A DNA stretch of 64,000 nt from Pseudomonas lurida (GTDB taxonomy: Bacteria; Pseudomonadota; Gammaproteobacteria; Pseudomonadales; Pseudomonadaceae), in NCBI RefSeq assembly GCF_013522705.1, contig NZ_JAAMRE010000008.1, positions 62,001 to 126,000 on the forward strand. The letters are read 5' to 3'. Shown here in pieces: positions 1-9,243 of this stretch. Every line of letters starts with the position of its first letter. Positions within the stretch are counted from its first letter, which is position 1. A model generated the notes under the pieces. It worked only from the letters and a program-made list of their open reading frames with translations. It did not search any database and was not told the DNA's origin. Position numbers and translations under genes: made by a program.

Positions 1-1108
1 GCTGGCCGGCTTCGGGCCCGGACAAGGTGCCGGAACCGAACAGATCGCCGGGCTGCAGCTGGCAACCGTTGACGCTGTGGTGGGCCACCAACTGCGCGAC
101 GGTCCAGTACATATGCAGGCTGTTGCTCAGGGCCAGGCGATGGGCCGGCAGGTTTTGCTCGCGCATGGCGGCTGTGCTGAGCAGCACTTCCAGTTCGATA
201 TCCAGAGCACCGCCGGCCTGGTCGCGTTGATCCAGCAAGTACGGCAGCGGTTGCGGATCGCCTGCGGGACGTGGCGGTTGAGCCTTGCGGAACGGCGCCA
301 GCGCTTCGGCCGTGACCACCCACGGCGAGACGGTGGTGATAAAACTTTTCGACAGGAACGGCCCCAGCGGCTGGTATTCCCACGCCTGGATATCCCGCGC
401 CGACCAGTCGTTGAGCAAACAGAAACCGGCGATATGCTCGGCCGCGTCACCGATGGCGATCGCTTCGCCCATGGTGTTGCCCTGGCCGATCCAGATGCCC
501 AGTTCCAACTCGTAGTCCAACCGCGCACAGGGGCCAAAGGTGGGCTCGGTCTGGCCGGCAGGCAGGGTCTGGCCTTTGGGGCGACGCACCTCGACGCCCG
601 AGGGGCGAACGGTGGAGGCGCGACCGTGATAGCCGATCGGTACGTACTTGTAATTGGGCAGCAACGGGTTGTCGGGACGGAACAGTTTGCCGACGTTCTG
701 CGCGTGCTCGATGCCAACGTAGAAGTCGGTGTAGTCACCGATTTTCGCCGGCAAGTGCAGCTGGCAATCAGCAGCGCGGTGCAGCACCTGCGCCTCACGG
801 GCTTGCAGTGGGCTGCCCTCGGCCAGCAGTTCCAGCAGGCGCTCGCGCAATGCTACGCGGGGACCACGCCCCAGGGCGAACAACCCGTTCAACTGGCCGC
901 CGGCAGTCGCTTGCACCGCACGGCGGGCCTCGCCGTCGAACGCGTCCAATGCCGCGTGCAGATCGAGGATGCAATCCCCAATCGCCACGCCGCTGCGCGG
1001 GGCCGCGTCGTTGAGGCTGAAGATGCCCAGCGGCAGGTTCTGCAGCGGGAAGTCCGCGTGACCGTTGGCGGACGCTACCCAACTGCGGGCAAGGGTGGGC
1101 TGAGTCAT
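1..1108 (-). CDS. fahA: Fumarylacetoacetase, 3' end beyond the window
   Basis: Hydrolyses fumarylacetoacetate to fumarate and acetoacetate, the last step of tyrosine/homogentisate breakdown. About 369 codons are visible, starting MTQPTLARSW; the family is about 430 residues, so the C-terminus lies off the left edge. The conserved active-site stretches DYTDFYVGIEHA, GYHGRAST and LDYELELGIWIG are present. The ATG lies 3 nt after the hmgA stop, so the two genes are cotranscribed and probably translationally linked. A maleylacetoacetate isomerase gene would be expected next, outside the window. Family assignment is very secure. Confidence 0.96.
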   Translation of the reverse strand, partial: MTQPTLARSWVASANGHADFPLQNLPLGIFSLNDAAPRSGVAIGDCILDLHAALDAFDGEARRAVQATAGGQLNGLFALGRGPRVALRERLLELLAEGSPLQAREAQVLHRAADCQLHLPAKIGDYTDFYVGIEHAQNVGKLFRPDNPLLPNYKYVPIGYHGRASTVRPSGVEVRRPKGQTLPAGQTEPTFGPCARLDYELELGIWIGQGNTMGEAIAIGDAAEHIAGFCLLNDWSARDIQAWEYQPLGPFLSKSFITTVSPWVVTAEALAPFRKAQPPRPAGDPQPLPYLLDQRDQAGGALDIELEVLLSTAAMREQNLPAHRLALSNSLHMYWTVAQLVAHHSVNGCQLQPGDLFGSGTLSGPEAGQ

Positions 1109-1111
1109 GGG

Positions 1112-2395
1112 TTATCTCCGATTCGGGTTGAAGGTGACGGGCAGCGAGGCCCAGCACGCGTCGTAGGCAGGTTGCAGTTGCGGGCAGTCCAGGGCGAACC
1201 GGGTGGGACGCAGCACTTGGCTGGTCTCGAACATGAAGGCCATGGTGTTATCGATCTTGTGCGGCGCCAGTTCCACGTTGATGGCCTTGGTGCAGGTCTC
1301 GCCATCCGGGCCGTGGGCGCTCATGCAGCTGTGCAATGACGCACCGCCGGGCAGAAAGCCCTCGGCCTTGGCGTCGTAGGCGCCCTGGATCAAGCCCATG
1401 TATTCGTTCATCAGGTTGCGATGAAACCACGGCGGACGGAAGGTGTTCTCGGCCACCATCCAGCGCGGCGGGAAGATCACGAAGTCGAGGTTGGCCAGGC
1501 CGTGCACGCTGGTGGGCGAGGTCAACACGGTGAAGATCGACGGGTCCGGGTGATCGAAACTGACGGTGCCGATGGTGTTGAAGCGGCGCAGGTCGTATTT
1601 GTAGGGCACGTTGTTGCCGTGCCAGGCCACCACGTTCAGCGGTGAATGATCGAGTTCGCAGGCCCACAGTTCGCCGAGGAACTTCTGCACCAGGGTGGTC
1701 GGTTGCCGCAGGTCTTCGTAATGGGCGACGGGGCTGAGGAAGTCCCGCGGGTTGGCCAGGCCGTTGCTGCCGATGGGCCCCAGGTCCGGCAGGCGCAGCG
1801 GCGCGCCGTGGTTTTCGGCGATATAGCCGCGCGCCTGGGCATCCAGCAGTTCGACCCGGAATTTAAGGCCGCGCGGCAGCACGACGATTTCCAGCGGCTC
1901 GACCTCAAGCACGCCCAGTTCAGTGACGAGGCGCAGGCGGCCGTGCTCGGGGACGATCAACCATTCGCCGTCGGCGTTGAAGAACACCCGCTCCATGGAG
2001 CGGTTGGCGCGGTAGTGATGAATGCTGATGCCTGAAGGTTTTTCCGACGCCGAGTTGGCGACCATGGCGACGAGCCCGTCGATAAAATCGGTCGGCTCGC
2101 TGGGCATATCCAGCGGGTTCCAGCGCAGCCGATTGGGTGTCACCGCGCCCAGCGGACCGCCGGCCAACTGCCGCTCCAGTTTGGCGAACGCCGGGTGATT
2201 GGCCGACGGCTGGATGCGGTACAACCAGGTTCGCCGGGCTTCGCTGCGGGCCATGGTGAACGCGGTGCCGGAGAACAGCTCGGTGTACAGGCCGTAGGGT
2301 GCTTTTTGCGGGGAGTTCTGGCCGACCGGCAAGGCGCCGGGCAGGGCTTCGCTGGCAAATTCATTGCCGAAGCCCGACAGGTATTCGAGGGTCAT
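1112..2395 (-). CDS. hmgA: Homogentisate 1,2-dioxygenase
   Basis: Non-haem iron dioxygenase that opens the ring of homogentisate to maleylacetoacetate in the cytosol. The 427-residue product has the family's usual length and begins [17 protein letters not shown]. The iron ligands are visible as the HRNLMNE pattern (His, then Glu six residues on) followed about 30 residues later by the His of HSCMSAHG. First gene of the hmgA-fahA operon, divergent from the IclR gene hmgR. The 120 bp between them carries a repeated half-site likely to be the regulator's operator. Loss of this gene classically causes brown pyomelanin pigment. Confidence 0.98.
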   Translation of the reverse strand: MTLEYLSGFGNEFASEALPGALPVGQNSPQKAPYGLYTELFSGTAFTMARSEARRTWLYRIQPSANHPAFAKLERQLAGGPLGAVTPNRLRWNPLDMPSEPTDFIDGLVAMVANSASEKPSGISIHHYRANRSMERVFFNADGEWLIVPEHGRLRLVTELGVLEVEPLEIVVLPRGLKFRVELLDAQARGYIAENHGAPLRLPDLGPIGSNGLANPRDFLSPVAHYEDLRQPTTLVQKFLGELWACELDHSPLNVVAWHGNNVPYKYDLRRFNTIGTVSFDHPDPSIFTVLTSPTSVHGLANLDFVIFPPRWMVAENTFRPPWFHRNLMNEYMGLIQGAYDAKAEGFLPGGASLHSCMSAHGPDGETCTKAINVELAPHKIDNTMAFMFETSQVLRPTRFALDCPQLQPAYDACWASLPVTFNPNRR

Positions 2396-2426
2396 GGATC
2401 GTCCTCTGTGCGGAAGTTGTTTTTAT

Positions 2427-2451
2427 CGTAATCCAGTTACGCATAACGTAA
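2427..2451. promoter_or_regulatory. Three alternating CGTAA/TTACG half-sites, candidate HmgR operator
   Basis: The sequence reads CGTAA-TCCAG-TTACG-CATAA-CGTAA, three 5-bp half-sites in alternating orientation with 5-bp spacers. Successive half-sites are 10 bp apart, one helical turn, so all lie on one DNA face. It sits between the divergent hmgA and hmgR genes. IclR-type HmgR in P. putida represses hmgA through a palindromic operator. That this is the homologous site is inferred from position and symmetry. Confidence 0.6.
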
Positions 2452-2515
2452 TTTGATCGCTATCGAGCGTCAAGCTATAAAGACGCCCATTCATCTTTCG
2501 GAACCCCGCCTCTCC

Positions 2516-3295
2516 ATGGAAAAGCCCCGCGACACCGGTAAACAGAAAGTCCGCTCGGCCGAAGTGGGCACCGATATTCTCAAGGCCCTGGCTGAGCTGT
2601 CGCCGGCCACTTCGCTGTCGCGCCTGGCCGAACATGTGCAGATGCCGGCGAGCAAGGTGCATCGCTACCTGCAAGCGTTGATCGCCTCGGGGTTCGCCGA
2701 ACAAAACACCGCCACCAACCATTACGGCCTGGGCCGCGAAGCCTTGCGCGTGGGGCTGGCCGCACTGGGCAGCATGGACGTACTGAAAGTCGGTGCCCTG
2801 CCCCTGGCGGAACTGCGCGACCAACTGAATGAAACCTGCTTTCTGGCGGTATGGGGCAACCAGGGCGCGACCGTGGTGCAGATCGAGCCGGCGGTGCGCG
2901 CGGTGACGGTGGTGACGCAACTGGGCTCGGTGCTGCCGCTGCTCAGTTCATCCACCGGCCTGGTGTTCAGCGCGTTTCTGCCCTCGCGGGAAACCGTGGA
3001 GCTGCGCCAGCAGGAGATTGAGGCAGGCATCGCCCACGCCCTGGCGGACGACCAGGCCTACGCCATCACGTGCCAACAGATCCGCCAGCGTGGCCTGCAT
3101 TTTGTGCATGGCTTGCTGATGCCGGGGGTGGACGCTTTGTCGGCGCCGGTGTTCAACGCCGTCGGCCAGGTGGCGGCGGTAATGACCGTGGTCGGCCCCA
3201 CCTCGCTGTTCCACGCCGACGAAGACGGCCCGGCGGCCCGGCAATTGCTGGCGGCGACCCGGGCGGTGAGCTGGCGCATGGGCTATCAGCCCTGA
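2516..3295 (+). CDS. hmgR: IclR-family regulator of homogentisate catabolism
   Basis: Predicted repressor of the divergent hmgA-fahA operon with homogentisate as likely effector. The ATG at 2516 (MEKPRDTGKQK) is preferred to the in-frame extension from 2453, which would run into the putative operator. The product is 259 residues. An N-terminal winged helix-turn-helix (ATSLSRLAEHVQMPASKVHR) is followed by a C-terminal IclR effector domain (about 90-250). It ends one base before the dacB-like gene, which is read towards it. The IclR family is certain; the HmgR role rests on position. Confidence 0.93.
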   Translation: MEKPRDTGKQKVRSAEVGTDILKALAELSPATSLSRLAEHVQMPASKVHRYLQALIASGFAEQNTATNHYGLGREALRVGLAALGSMDVLKVGALPLAELRDQLNETCFLAVWGNQGATVVQIEPAVRAVTVVTQLGSVLPLLSSSTGLVFSAFLPSRETVELRQQEIEAGIAHALADDQAYAITCQQIRQRGLHFVHGLLMPGVDALSAPVFNAVGQVAAVMTVVGPTSLFHADEDGPAARQLLAATRAVSWRMGYQP

Positions 3296-3296
3296 T

Positions 3297-4742
3297 TCAG
3301 TCCTGCCACTGAGCCAGGGCCCGGGCCACGCGGTTCTCCACGGCGCGCACCGGCGCGGCGTCGCTGAGGTAGTTGTTGCTGACCATCGAAAACACCAGGC
3401 GCCGGCCGTTGGCGTCGGTGATATAGCCACTTAACGACGACACACCGGCCATGGAACCGGTCTTGGCATGCAGGTTGTTCTGCGCCGCCGTCCCGCGCAG
3501 GCGATAGCGCAGGCTGCCACCGACCATGCGGTCCGGGTCGCCGGCAATCGGCAGGGCGGTGTACCAGGCGTCGAACCAGGGTTGCCGGGCGCTGGCCAGC
3601 AGCAGGTCGGTGAAGGTCTGAGATGACACCAGATTGCGCCGCGACAGGCCCGAACCGTCCACCTGGCTAAGGGCGGACGGGTCCAGGCCCTGACGTGTCA
3701 TAAAGCCCGCCACCGCCGCCACGCCCGCCGCCGCAGTGCCGGCATCCGCGGTCTTGCGGCCCATGGCCTTGAGCAGGGCTTCGGACATGTTGTTGTTCGA
3801 GAGTTTAAGCAACGGCGTGATCAAGTCCTGCAACGGCGCCGACTGATGTTCGGCCAGCGTCGTCGCCGTCGCGGGCGTAGCGCCACCGATCACGCGCCGG
3901 CCCTGCACCTTGATGCCCTGCTGAGCCAGCGCCTGTTCAAACAGGTTCGCCACCAACTGGGTCGGTTCCCACACACTCACCCATTGCCGGCTCTGCTTGC
4001 CGGGCGCCAGCGCACCGCGAAGTTGCAGCAGGTTGGTGCCGTGCTGACGGGTGATGCCGTAATCGTTGCCGGGGCCGCTGACGGCGCGATTGCTCAGTTG
4101 CACGTAATCGGTGGCCGGGCTCACGGAGACGTTCACCGGCTGGCCGACTGCCACAGGTGCCTTGGCCGTGACGATCAGAGTGCCCGCATCGAAATCCGAG
4201 TCGGGCGACACTGTCAGCGCGGAAATCTGCGCGCCGTAGTAAGTGCTTTCGTCATCCTGGGCCCAGTCGACGCCCAGGCGCTCGGCGTCGAACCAGGTAT
4301 CGTCGAACACCAGATCGCCCTGCACCTCGCGCACGCCCTGACTGGCCAGTTGCGCCGCGAGTGCCTGGTAATCGGCGAACTGCACGGTGGGGTCGCCCAG
4401 GCCGCGCAGATACATATTGCCCGCCAGCCGCTCGCCCTGGCGGCCGCCCGTGCTCAGCACCTGCGTGGAAAACCGGTAGTGCGGCCCCAGTACATCCATC
4501 GCCGCCGCCGTGGTCAGCAACTTGAGGTTGGAGGCCGGCACCAGACGCGTGCGCGCGTTGTGCTGGTAGAGGGTGGTGCCGCTGCGGGCGTCGCGCACCA
4601 TCAACGAGACCGTTGCGCCGTTGAAGGCCGGATCGGCCAGCAGGTGGTCGAGGATGGCCGGGGTGGAGGTTGGCGAGACACTCGCACAACCGCCTATGAA
4701 AACGCTCAGGCACAGCAGGGGTAGCCATCGTCCAACATGCAT
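3297..4742 (-). CDS. dacB: D-alanyl-D-alanine carboxypeptidase/endopeptidase (PBP4 type), lipoprotein
   Basis: Serine peptidase that trims or cleaves cross-links in peptidoglycan. All three penicillin-binding motifs are present: SNLK (SxxK nucleophile), SNN in KLSNNNMSEALLK (SxN), and KTG in HAKTGSMAG. The ATG at 4742 gives MHVGRWLPLLCLSVFIGGCAS, where IGGC is a lipobox, so the 481-residue protein should be membrane-anchored rather than soluble like E. coli PBP4. A longer frame to 4865 adds sequence with no signal character and is rejected. It lies 82 nt downstream of the TonB receptor gene on the same strand, probably as a separate unit. Confidence 0.93.
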   Translation of the reverse strand: MHVGRWLPLLCLSVFIGGCASVSPTSTPAILDHLLADPAFNGATVSLMVRDARSGTTLYQHNARTRLVPASNLKLLTTAAAMDVLGPHYRFSTQVLSTGGRQGERLAGNMYLRGLGDPTVQFADYQALAAQLASQGVREVQGDLVFDDTWFDAERLGVDWAQDDESTYYGAQISALTVSPDSDFDAGTLIVTAKAPVAVGQPVNVSVSPATDYVQLSNRAVSGPGNDYGITRQHGTNLLQLRGALAPGKQSRQWVSVWEPTQLVANLFEQALAQQGIKVQGRRVIGGATPATATTLAEHQSAPLQDLITPLLKLSNNNMSEALLKAMGRKTADAGTAAAGVAAVAGFMTRQGLDPSALSQVDGSGLSRRNLVSSQTFTDLLLASARQPWFDAWYTALPIAGDPDRMVGGSLRYRLRGTAAQNNLHAKTGSMAGVSSLSGYITDANGRRLVFSMVSNNYLSDAAPVRAVENRVARALAQWQD

Positions 4743-4824
4743 CAGTGTGAAATTCCGCAAAATCTTCAGTGGCGGCAACGCTAACAGCTCCGCATGCCGG
4801 TGGCGAGCGGGCCTACCACCAGCC

Positions 4825-7245
4825 TTAGAACTCCAGTGTGCTGGACACCGACACCTGCCGCGCATCGCCCATGGACACGAAGAACCGGCTGGCCGCCGAG
4901 GTGTAGTACGTGCGGTCGAACAGGTTTTTCACGTTGAGCTGGAATTTGACCTTCTGCCCGTCGAGTTTCGTGTCGTAGGTGGCAAAGGCATCGGCCACGG
5001 TGTAGCCCGGCAAGGTGAAGTCATTGGCGGCATCGCCCGCGCGCTCGCCCACGTAGCGCGCACCCGCGCCCATGCGCAGTCGATCGCCGCCGAACAGGCT
5101 GCCAAAATCATAGGCCAGCGCCAGCGAGCCGGTGTGTTTGGCGACGTTCTGCAGGCGGTTGCCTTCCAGGGTCGGGTCGTTGTCCTTGATGTCTTCGGCG
5201 TCGGTGTAGGCGTAGCTGCCGATCACGCTCCATTGGTCGCTCAACTGGCCGGTGGCGTCCAGTTCAAGGCCACGGGAACGCACCTGGCCGGCGATGCTGT
5301 AGATCGTGTTCGCGCCGGAACCCACCGAGACCAGCACATTGCGCTTGTCGATGGTGAACAACGCCGCGCTGGCGGTGATGCGCCCGGGAATGTCGAGCTT
5401 GGCTCCCAGCTCCCAGGACTTGGCCTGCTCAGGCGTCAGATCGCCGGTCAAGGTGCTGCCATCGGCCAGGGCGGCGATGGTGGAGTTGGGTTTGAACGAC
5501 TCGGTGTAACTGCCATAGAACGACAATTCATCGGTATAGCGGTACACCAGCCCGGCACGCGGCACCCAGGCCTGGCCCTTGCCGTCGGTATTGGCTTTGA
5601 ACGGCACGCCCTTGCCGGCGTACTGGTCATACATCTGGTAGCGCGCGCCGGCTACGAAAATCCACTGGTCGGTCAGGTGAATCGCATCCTGGAAAAACAG
5701 CGAATCGCTGCGCAGCAGGTCGGTCTGGGCACTGTCGGCGGCACTGACGCTGGTGCCTGCCACTTCGTTGCCGTACACCGGATTGTTGTAGTTGAACGGG
5801 CCGCGCGAGGCCTGGCGAATCAGGTCGGCGCGGTAGATCTTGCGGTATTCGTCATCCAGGCCGAACACCAAGTCATGTTGCATGCCCATTACGTTGACCT
5901 TGCCTTCCAGGCTGGCAGTGCTGAAACGGTCGGTGGTGAGTGCGCCCTGGGTGCCGTCCATTCTGCGCGTCAGGGTGCCATTGGCGTTCACGGCACTGAC
6001 GCGTACCTGGCTGGCGTCGTAGGTTTCGCGGTTCCAGCTGTAGCCGAAGTGGGCTTTCCAGTCGTCGTTCAGATCGTGGTCGGCTTCGAAGCGGTACAGG
6101 TCGGAGCGGCCTTCCATGTTGTTGAACGGCTCATCCAGGCGGCGGGTCGCCGGGATATCCAACGGATGGTTGGTCTTGGGATCGATGGCCGTGCCCCGGT
6201 CGAACGGCGAGAGAAATTCACGGTGCTCATAAGCGAACAGCAGTTGAGTGGAGTCGCCGTACCAGGCCAGGGACGGCGCCACCAGCGATTCGCGATGGGT
6301 GCCGAAGTTGCGCCAGTAGTCTTCGTCTTCATGGTCGACAATCAGCCGATACGCCAGGCCCGAATCCCCCAGGGGCCCGGTGGTGTCGAGGTTGCCGCCA
6401 CTGCCGTTCTTGCCGTCGCCGAAGGTGGAGCCGCGCACCGTCAGCGCGGTGAACGGCGTCAATTCCGGCTTTTTGCTCACGATATTCACCACGCCGCCCG
6501 GATCCTGGATGCCGTACAGCAGCGACGACGGGCCTTTAAGTACTTCAACCCGCTCGGCCGTGGCGTTCAGCGCACGGCCCTGCACCACCGGCATGCCGTC
6601 GCGCATGATCGAACCGTTACGGTTGTCGCCGAAGCCGCGCAGCATCACCGCGTCCTGGGTGCTGGCCAGGGTGTTGGCCTGGGTGATGCCGCTGACATTG
6701 GCCAGGGCGTCGTCCAGGTTGCGCGGGGTCTGGTCACGCAGCACCTGGGCCGGCACCACGTTGACGGTTTGCGGGGTTTCCAGCAGCAGGCCGTGGGAAC
6801 GCATCACCGAGCTGGTGGGTGGCGGCTGGTAGCTGCTGCTGTCTTCGACCTGGCCGATGCCGCTGATGGTGGTGGCGCCCAGGTTGAGCGCGCCGTCGGT
6901 GGGCACCGGTTCGAGGGCCAGAGTGCGGGCGTCGATCTGGCGGAAGGTCATGCCGGTGTTGCTCAACAGCCGTTGCAGGGCCTGGGTCGCGCTCATCTGC
7001 CCGCGCACCGCCGGCGCACTGAGCCCGTAGGGCGCTTCATCGGTGTAGATCACGCTGATCCCGGTGACCCGGCTGAAATCGCTGAGGGCCTGGGGCAGCG
7101 GTTTGGCCGCCAGAGCAAAGTTAAAGGCCGTGCTTTGCTGCTCCTGCGCCCGCGCCACGCTCAACGGCAGCAAGGCCACGCCTGACACCGCCAGTACCGA
7201 AGCCCCCAGCCACTGTTTTACCCAACCGCCCGCCATCGACTTCAT
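4825..7245 (-). CDS. TonB-dependent siderophore receptor with N-terminal signalling domain
   Basis: Outer-membrane receptor for a ferric siderophore, about 806 residues from the ATG at 7245 (MKSMAGGWVKQW). Order: signal peptide ending near SVARA; STN (secretin/TonB N-terminal) domain, FNFALAAKPLPQALSDFSRV onward; a TonB-box-like stretch near LGATTISGIG; plug domain with VMLRGFGDN and DGMPVVQGRA; 22-strand barrel ending in the outer-membrane signature SSTLEF. The STN domain marks transducers that signal to an anti-sigma/ECF sigma pair, as FpvA and FecA do, yet no such pair is adjacent. The ligand (hydroxamate or pyoverdine type) cannot be told from sequence. Confidence 0.94.
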   Translation of the reverse strand: MKSMAGGWVKQWLGASVLAVSGVALLPLSVARAQEQQSTAFNFALAAKPLPQALSDFSRVTGISVIYTDEAPYGLSAPAVRGQMSATQALQRLLSNTGMTFRQIDARTLALEPVPTDGALNLGATTISGIGQVEDSSSYQPPPTSSVMRSHGLLLETPQTVNVVPAQVLRDQTPRNLDDALANVSGITQANTLASTQDAVMLRGFGDNRNGSIMRDGMPVVQGRALNATAERVEVLKGPSSLLYGIQDPGGVVNIVSKKPELTPFTALTVRGSTFGDGKNGSGGNLDTTGPLGDSGLAYRLIVDHEDEDYWRNFGTHRESLVAPSLAWYGDSTQLLFAYEHREFLSPFDRGTAIDPKTNHPLDIPATRRLDEPFNNMEGRSDLYRFEADHDLNDDWKAHFGYSWNRETYDASQVRVSAVNANGTLTRRMDGTQGALTTDRFSTASLEGKVNVMGMQHDLVFGLDDEYRKIYRADLIRQASRGPFNYNNPVYGNEVAGTSVSAADSAQTDLLRSDSLFFQDAIHLTDQWIFVAGARYQMYDQYAGKGVPFKANTDGKGQAWVPRAGLVYRYTDELSFYGSYTESFKPNSTIAALADGSTLTGDLTPEQAKSWELGAKLDIPGRITASAALFTIDKRNVLVSVGSGANTIYSIAGQVRSRGLELDATGQLSDQWSVIGSYAYTDAEDIKDNDPTLEGNRLQNVAKHTGSLALAYDFGSLFGGDRLRMGAGARYVGERAGDAANDFTLPGYTVADAFATYDTKLDGQKVKFQLNVKNLFDRTYYTSAASRFFVSMGDARQVSVSSTLEF

Positions 7246-7277
7246 GCTGTGAGAACCCGTGTAGAAAACGCTGTTAA

Positions 7278-7292
7278 TGCGAATTGATCGCA
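7278..7292. promoter_or_regulatory. TGCGA-N5-TCGCA inverted repeat upstream of the receptor gene
   Basis: Perfect 5-bp arms around ATTGA, about 33 bp upstream of the receptor ATG. The position suits an iron-dependent operator, but the match to the Fur consensus (GATAATGATAATCATTATC) is poor. Only the symmetry is reported; a function as a Fur box is not supported. Confidence 0.25.
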
Positions 7293-7355
7293 GTTTCAAG
7301 CACTACACGGATGGGCCGGCGGTTTACCTCATCGGTTCTGGATAAATAATTTCAG

Positions 7356-8291
7356 TCAGTGCGCCTGGATACGGAAACCAAAGCGTGGGAAATGCACATG
7401 CACGGTGCCGGCGCGCTCGTCGGTGCGGCGCAGGATCAGCTCCTCGCGCCCGGCGAACAACAGCTCGCCGGCCACCGGGTCGACGCCGTAGTCAGTGGCG
7501 CTGATGCTCACCGCCTGGCCGGCGTGAAAGCCGTTCAGGTCCTCAAACGCCTCGTCCGGCAGCGGTGCCGGTGCAGCGTTGCGCGCAATCTCCAAGGCCT
7601 GGTCGGCGGTCATCTGGCTGGGCGTGCCGTGGCCGAACCCGAGCACACGCCCCAGCCACGCGCACACCGCCGGGTAGGCATCCACCAGCGGCGCCGTCAC
7701 CGGCGTGGCCTTTAAAAACCACAGCGCATGAGCCAGGGCGAAATCGGCAATCGACGGTTGGCCAAATAGAAAGTCCCCCGCCTCGCGCTGCAACTGCTGC
7801 TCCAGGCGCGTCATGATCGCCGGCCATTGATGCTTGGCCACCTCGGCACTGAGCTTGCTCGCCGAACCGCCGCTGAACAGCGCGGCGCGGTCGGCCATAA
7901 AAGCTTTGATCGCTTCCGGCGGCAACTTGCCAAAGCGCACCGCCACCGATTCCGGCTGGAACACCAGGCTCACGGCGTGGGCAAAGACCACGCTGTCGGC
8001 CCAGGTGGCGAAGGTCTGGGTGATCATTTCCTGGCCGAGAGGGAACAGCGCCGGCGCGGACTTTTCCTGCTCCAGGCGCCGGGCGATCAACGCGGTGTCG
8101 CAATAGATATCGGCGCCGATCTGCAGCACCGGGGTCTTGCGGTAGCCGCCGGTGAGCGCGGTGAGGTCCGGCTTGGGCATCACCGGCGAAATCAGTACGG
8201 ACTGCCAGGACAGCCCCTTGAAGCCCAGCAACAACCGGGCTTTTTCCGCAAAGGGGGACGTGGGGTAGTGATGAAGAATGAGCTCAGACAT
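7356..8291 (-). CDS. Glutathione S-transferase family protein
   Basis: 311 residues from MSELILHHYPTSPFAEK. The N-terminal thioredoxin-like domain (1-80) has the SPFAEKARLLL start of helix 1 and the conserved TPVLQIGADIYCDTALI segment with cis-Pro and the glutathione-binding acidic turn. An all-helical GST C-terminal domain follows to about 210. The last 100 residues (from about LPDEAFEDLNGFHAGQ) exceed the usual 200-230 residue GST and look like an extra domain of unknown role. The substrate cannot be inferred. It stands alone between the receptor and the GIY-YIG gene. Confidence 0.88.
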   Translation of the reverse strand: MSELILHHYPTSPFAEKARLLLGFKGLSWQSVLISPVMPKPDLTALTGGYRKTPVLQIGADIYCDTALIARRLEQEKSAPALFPLGQEMITQTFATWADSVVFAHAVSLVFQPESVAVRFGKLPPEAIKAFMADRAALFSGGSASKLSAEVAKHQWPAIMTRLEQQLQREAGDFLFGQPSIADFALAHALWFLKATPVTAPLVDAYPAVCAWLGRVLGFGHGTPSQMTADQALEIARNAAPAPLPDEAFEDLNGFHAGQAVSISATDYGVDPVAGELLFAGREELILRRTDERAGTVHVHFPRFGFRIQAH

Positions 8292-8367
8292 GCCGCGGTC
8301 CATTTAACCAGTTGAACCGCCAGCTTAGCGCGCAATGTGCAGCGATGCCGTGATGAGCATTCATCAG

Positions 8368-8643
8368 TCAGATCAATGAACCACTCGCCGCCAGGCATTC
8401 CTTGGCGCTCTTCTTCAGTCGCTTGATCAAGCGCTCCTGGCGCAGCGCTTCGCCCTTGCTCGCACACTGCTCGGTGTACACCAGCGCCACGGCCGGGCTG
8501 GACAGGAAAAACCGCGCGCCCTTGCCGCTCTGGTGCATCGCGAAGCGGCGCTGCGGGTCATTGCTGATGCCGCAATACAGCGCGCCATTGGCGGCGCGCA
8601 CCAGGTAGACGAACCAGGGTTTGGTTTGAACGGGATCAGTCAC
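8368..8643 (-). CDS. GIY-YIG nuclease family protein (YhbQ/UPF0213-like)
   Basis: Small single-domain protein of about 91 residues. The GIY-YIG signature appears as [23 protein letters not shown], with the catalytic Arg in the following segment and the [12 protein letters not shown] tail typical of the YhbQ branch. These proteins are presumed to act on DNA, with no settled role. No good ATG exists. The GTG at 8643 ([10 protein letters not shown]) was chosen, and a TTG at 8655 would add four residues. Confidence 0.87.
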   Translation of the reverse strand: MTDPVQTKPWFVYLVRAANGALYCGISNDPQRRFAMHQSGKGARFFLSSPAVALVYTEQCASKGEALRQERLIKRLKKSAKECLAASGSLI

Positions 8644-8679
8644 GGGCAGCGTCAATCAACCGGGGAAGCGCCAAGCTTA

Positions 8680-9150
8680 TCAACGACCGGCCTGGAATGC
8701 CTTCAAGCCTTTGCGCGCCTGGGCGCGCACGGCGTTCTTGACCAGCGGCGTCCAGCCCAGCAACAAGCCCTTGGTACCCAACGCCTGGCGCGACCAGCGC
8801 CACAGGTCGAAGCTGTCGTGGTGCGCGCAGATCCTGCCGTCGCGAAACACGAACCGCGCCTGGATATCGTTGACCACTGTGTTGCCGGTGGCGCTGAACA
8901 GATACGTCGCGACCCAATGCGCGCTACCGCGGGCGACGTCGCTGCGCACGCTGTCGAACGTCAACGAGAAATCCTGGGCGCGCGAAGTGAGCATGCGCCA
9001 CATGTCGCCGGCGTCACGCCCGCGCAGTTCGCCGAAAACCGGGTCGCTGAAGACCACGTCGTCGGTGTAACAGGCGCTCATGGCGTCGGCGTCCAGGCGC
9101 TGGAACGCGCGGTAGAACTCAGTGATCAGGGCGTTATGGGCGTCACTCAT
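8680..9150 (-). CDS. NTF2-like (SnoaL-fold) protein
   Basis: 156 residues from MSDAHNALITEFYRAF. The opening helix, the ADAMSACYTDDVVFSDPVFGEL segment and the later HHDSFDLWRWSRQALG segment are the usual pattern of small cone-shaped NTF2-like proteins, which bind or transform small hydrophobic molecules. Catalytic function is unknown; close relatives are annotated only by fold. The in-frame extension upstream to 9222 lacks an ATG with a ribosome site and was dropped. Confidence 0.8.
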   Translation of the reverse strand: MSDAHNALITEFYRAFQRLDADAMSACYTDDVVFSDPVFGELRGRDAGDMWRMLTSRAQDFSLTFDSVRSDVARGSAHWVATYLFSATGNTVVNDIQARFVFRDGRICAHHDSFDLWRWSRQALGTKGLLLGWTPLVKNAVRAQARKGLKAFQAGR

Positions 9151-9243
9151 GGGCAGGCTTCCGTTGGCGGCGAAAAAGATAGCCGCACGATAAGCCGCCT
9201 GCGCCGCCAAGGCTACTGGCATTCACCCGCCCGATAGCGTGTC

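Noticed and set aside
4573..7185. Open frame of about 870 codons on the plus strand opposite the TonB receptor gene
   Set aside because: It mirrors the receptor's codon structure in high-GC DNA, has no domain, and the receptor has complete family motifs.
7278..7292. Fur box upstream of the siderophore receptor
   Set aside because: Only 5-bp TGCGA/TCGCA symmetry; too few matches to the Fur consensus to call.
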